Assembly (NCBI RefSeq): GCF_000341025.1
Contig: NZ_ANBF01000181.1
Location: 10,880-45,620 of the forward strand
Source: Nocardiopsis salina YIM 90010
GTDB taxonomy: Bacteria > Actinomycetota > Actinomycetes > Streptosporangiales > Streptosporangiaceae
Direction of reading: 5' to 3'
DNA: 34,741 nt
A program made the translations under genes and the position numbers. Below the pieces are notes generated by a model, which worked only from the letters and a program-made list of their open reading frames with translations, searched no databases and was not told the DNA's origin. Of this stretch, positions 32,137-34,741 are shown piece after piece (within the stretch, counting starts at the first letter, position 1; each line of letters starts with the position of its first letter).

Positions 32137-32279
32137 GCCATCTGTTTAAGCTTCCCGCTTGACGTAATGTGAAAACTTCCGAGCACAGGGCGACCAGCCC
32201 GTGCTGAGGCTCTACGACGATCAGGATCGGCCGCGATGTCTGGAACCCGTTCCGCCGCCGAAACCGCGCAGGAGGAGAC

Positions 32280-33593
32280 GTGCTAGGTGCGTTCGTACGT
32301 GCATTCCGCACGCCCGACCTGCGCAACAAGCTGCTGTTCACACTGTTCATCCTGACGCTGTTCCGGCTCGGCTCGGTCATCCCCGCCCCGGGGATCGACT
32401 CCGCGGCCATCCGGGAGCAGATGGAGGCGGTCACGGCCGCCGACCAGACGGGTGTGTACACGCTCATCAACCTGTTCAGCGGCGGTGCCCTGCTGCAACT
32501 GGCGGTGTTCGCACTCGGGGTCATGCCGTACATCACCGCGAGCATCATCATCAACCTGCTCACTGTGGTGATCCCCCACCTGGAACGCCTCAAGAAGGAA
32601 GGCCAGTCCGGGCAGGCCAAGATCACGCAGTACACCCGCTACCTGACGCTGATGCTGGCCGTCCTGCAGGCCACCAGCATCGTGGCGATGGCCCGCACGG
32701 GTGCTCTGTTCCAGGACCAGATCCCGTCGACGGTCTACATGCCGAACCAGGACATCCTCACCCTGGTGACGATCGTCTTCACGATGACCGCGGGTACCGC
32801 GCTCATCATGTGGTTCGGCGAGCTCATCACCGAGCGCGGCGTCGGCAACGGTATGTCGCTGCTGATCTTCACTCAGGTCATCGCGATGTTCCCCTCCTCG
32901 ATCATGGGCCTGTACGAGGAGCGGTCCGTCTGGATCTTCACCATCATCTGCATCGCCGGCCTGGCTCTCATCACGGCCGTGGTCTTCATGGAGCAGGCCC
33001 AGCGCCGCATCCCGGTGCAGTACGCCAAGCGGATGGTCGGCCGCCGGATGTACGGCGGCAGCTCGACCTACATCCCTCTGAAGGTCAACCAGGCGGGCAT
33101 CATCCCCGTGATCTTCGCCTCTTCCCTGCTCTATCTGCCGCAGCTGATCGTCGGGCTGATGGGCCAGGACTCCACCCATCCGGTGGCGCAGTTCTTCCAG
33201 ACCTACTTCCTGACGGGCACTCACCCCGTCTACATGGCGACCTTCTTCGTCATGATCGTGGGCTTCGCGTTCTTCTACGTCGCGATCACGTTCAACCCCA
33301 CTGAGGTCGCCGACAACATGAAGAAGTACGGTGGTTTCATCCCGGGTATCCGACCTGGGCGTCCGACGGCCGAGTACCTCGACTACGTGCTCACGCGCCT
33401 GACGACCCCCGGATCCCTGTACCTGGGTGTGATCGCTCTTCTCCCGATGGTCGCGCTCGGAGCCACCGGCGCCGACATGAACTTCCCCTTCGGCGGGACG
33501 AGCATCCTGATCATGGTCGGAGTCGGGCTGGACACGGTGAAGCAGATCGAGAGTCACCTCCAGCAGAGGAACTACGAAGGTTTTCTGCGATAA
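32280..33593 (+). CDS. secY: Protein translocase subunit SecY
   Basis: Channel-forming integral membrane protein of the Sec export pathway. It has 437 residues, normal, with ten expected hydrophobic segments. RNKLLFTLFILTLFRLGSVIP is the first (split 15-35). GVMPYITASIIINLL forms part of the gate region. The cytoplasmic loops QRRIPVQYAKRMVGRR and PTEVADNMKKYGGFIPGIRPG contact the ribosome and SecA. The GTG start has AGGAGGA five bases upstream, the strongest site here. adk begins directly after the stop. Confidence 0.97.
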   Translation: MLGAFVRAFRTPDLRNKLLFTLFILTLFRLGSVIPAPGIDSAAIREQMEAVTAADQTGVYTLINLFSGGALLQLAVFALGVMPYITASIIINLLTVVIPHLERLKKEGQSGQAKITQYTRYLTLMLAVLQATSIVAMARTGALFQDQIPSTVYMPNQDILTLVTIVFTMTAGTALIMWFGELITERGVGNGMSLLIFTQVIAMFPSSIMGLYEERSVWIFTIICIAGLALITAVVFMEQAQRRIPVQYAKRMVGRRMYGGSSTYIPLKVNQAGIIPVIFASSLLYLPQLIVGLMGQDSTHPVAQFFQTYFLTGTHPVYMATFFVMIVGFAFFYVAITFNPTEVADNMKKYGGFIPGIRPGRPTAEYLDYVLTRLTTPGSLYLGVIALLPMVALGATGADMNFPFGGTSILIMVGVGLDTVKQIESHLQQRNYEGFLR

Positions 33594-34250
33594 ATGCGCG
33601 CTGTATTGGTGGGTCCGCCTGGGGCCGGTAAAGGCACCCAGGCCCAGATCCTCGCGACCGAGCTGTCGATCCCGAAGGTGTCCACCGGTGACATCTTCCG
33701 GGCCAACGTCAGTGGCGGCACGGAGCTTGGCAAGAAGGCCAAGGAGTACATGGACCGCGGGGACCTCGTTCCCGACGAGGTCACCAACGCGATGGTCAAG
33801 GACCGTCTGGCACAGGACGACGCTGCGGAGGGCTTCCTGCTCGACGGGTTCCCGCGCAACGTTCCCCAGGCCGAGACCCTGAAGACCATGCTCGCCGACC
33901 TCGACTCGAAGCTGGACGTGGTCCTGGAGCTGCGGGTCGACGAGGAAGAGGTCGTCAACCGCCTCTCGGGGCGCCGGTCCTGCCCGGAGTGCGGACGCGT
34001 CTACCACGTCGAGTACGACGCCCCGCAGACCGCCGGCCGGTGCGACGACGACAACGCGGAGCTGTACCAGCGGGAGGACGACCGCGAGGAGACCATCCGG
34101 CACCGCCTGAAGGTCTACCGCGACCAGACCGCGCCTCTGGTGGAGTTCTACGAGAACGAGGGTCTGCTCGCCACCATCGCCGCGACCGGCCCGGTCGGTG
34201 AGGTGTCCGAGCGCGCCATGGCGGCCATCCGGGAGAAGGCCTCCTCCTGA
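33594..34250 (+). CDS. adk: Adenylate kinase, zinc-binding type
   Basis: Interconverts ATP + AMP and two ADP in the cytosol. It has 218 residues. The P-loop is [10 protein letters not shown] (7-16). [10 protein letters not shown] and [13 protein letters not shown] bind AMP. The LID domain carries Cys130, Cys133, Cys150 and Asp153, a Cys3-Asp zinc site of the type known from Gram-positives; M. tuberculosis and Streptomyces forms often lack the LID. The ATG directly follows the secY stop. Its TGA overlaps the map ATG by one base. Confidence 0.97.
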   Translation: MRAVLVGPPGAGKGTQAQILATELSIPKVSTGDIFRANVSGGTELGKKAKEYMDRGDLVPDEVTNAMVKDRLAQDDAAEGFLLDGFPRNVPQAETLKTMLADLDSKLDVVLELRVDEEEVVNRLSGRRSCPECGRVYHVEYDAPQTAGRCDDDNAELYQREDDREETIRHRLKVYRDQTAPLVEFYENEGLLATIAATGPVGEVSERAMAAIREKASS

Positions 34251-34741
34251 TGATCCGCAGAGCTGATCCGGTCCAGATCAAGACCCCGGAACAGATCGAG
34301 CTGATGAGGGCGGCGGGCCGCATCGTGGCCCGCGCCCTCGATGCCGTCCGGGGCGCGGTGCGTCCCGGCGTCTCGACGCTGGAGCTGGACGCCGTGGCGG
34401 AGAAGGTCATCCGGGACGCCGGTGCGGTGCCCTCGTTCAAGGGCTACTACGGCTTCCCCGGATCGATCTGCGCCTCCGTCAACGAGGAGGTCGTGCACGG
34501 CATCCCCAGCGCGGAGCGAGTGCTCTCCGACGGTGACATCGTCTCCGTCGACTGCGGTGCGATCCTCGACGGATGGCACGGTGACTCCGCCGTCACCATC
34601 GTCGCCGGGACCCCGCGCGACGAGGACCTGCGCATGATGGCCGTGTGCGAGGAGGCGATGTGGAAGGGCATCGCCCAGATGAAGCCGGGCGGCCGCCTGG
34701 GCGACATCAGCCATGCGATCGGCAGCCACATCGCCCAGCAC
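34250..34741 (+). CDS. map: Methionine aminopeptidase type I, 3' end beyond the window
   Basis: Removes the initiator methionine from new proteins. Only the first 164 residues are present and the frame stays open to the window edge. Residues 12-30 (TPEQIELMRAAGRIVARAL) and ASVNEEVVHGIPSAERVL identify the family. His83, Asp101 and Asp112 are the visible catalytic and metal-binding residues; the remaining ligands lie beyond the edge. The ATG overlaps the adk stop (TGATG). No long N-terminal SH3-binding extension is present. Confidence 0.95.
   Translation, partial: MIRRADPVQIKTPEQIELMRAAGRIVARALDAVRGAVRPGVSTLELDAVAEKVIRDAGAVPSFKGYYGFPGSICASVNEEVVHGIPSAERVLSDGDIVSVDCGAILDGWHGDSAVTIVAGTPRDEDLRMMAVCEEAMWKGIAQMKPGGRLGDISHAIGSHIAQH

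Overview
The window is a GC-rich actinobacterial core-translation locus. It runs from the end of an aminotransferase gene through secE-nusG, the L11/L1 and L10/L12 genes, rpoBC, the str genes (rpsL-rpsG-fusA-tuf), the S10 genes (rpsJ to rpsQ), the spc genes (rplN to rplO) and into secY-adk-map. Very high G+C at third codon positions, frequent GTG starts (secE, nusG, rplA, rpoC, rpsL, tuf, rplW, rpsC, rplP, rplN, rplO, secY), a TTG start for rpoB, zinc-type S14 and zinc-type adenylate kinase, and the order aspC / tRNA-Trp / secE / nusG all fit Actinomycetes. A Nocardiopsis-like (Nocardiopsaceae/Streptosporangiales) host is my best guess, from the gene order and the RpoB sequence; I could not run a database search to confirm it.

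Layout: minus-strand aspC-like aminotransferase (93-1301); divergent tRNA-Trp(CCA) followed by secE and nusG; rplK-rplA; a 417-base leader holding an L10-type leader RNA with an apparent intrinsic attenuator; rplJ-rplL; a 753-base spacer with tandem hairpins and a strong promoter; rpoB-rpoC; one large unusual gene (14138-17098) encoding a Trp/Pro/Ser-rich, probably disordered protein with a C-terminal DUF4190-like double membrane anchor; a 569-base spacer with terminator, promoter and structured rpsL leader; rpsL-rpsG-fusA-tuf; hairpin; rpsJ-rplC-rplD-rplW-rplB-rpsS-rplV-rpsC-rplP-rpmC-rpsQ; a 15-bp UUCG-capped hairpin exactly at the S10/spc boundary; rplN-rplX-rplE-rpsZ; a 297-base structured spacer; rpsH-rplF-rplR-rpsE-rpmD-rplO; a hairpin and a probable promoter; secY-adk-map (map runs off the end).

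The genes build the ribosome (large- and small-subunit proteins), transcribe (RNA polymerase beta and beta', NusG), drive translation (EF-G, EF-Tu), export proteins (SecE, SecY), supply ADP/AMP balance (Adk) and trim N-terminal methionine (Map). Many neighbours overlap by 1-4 bases, implying translational coupling. Long stem-loops sit at the boundaries of the classical operons.

I see no insertion sequence, phage, CRISPR array or defence system. The least ordinary element is the Trp-repeat membrane protein between rpoC and rpsL. Next in interest are the structured RNA leaders upstream of rplK, rplJ, rpsL, rpsH and secY.
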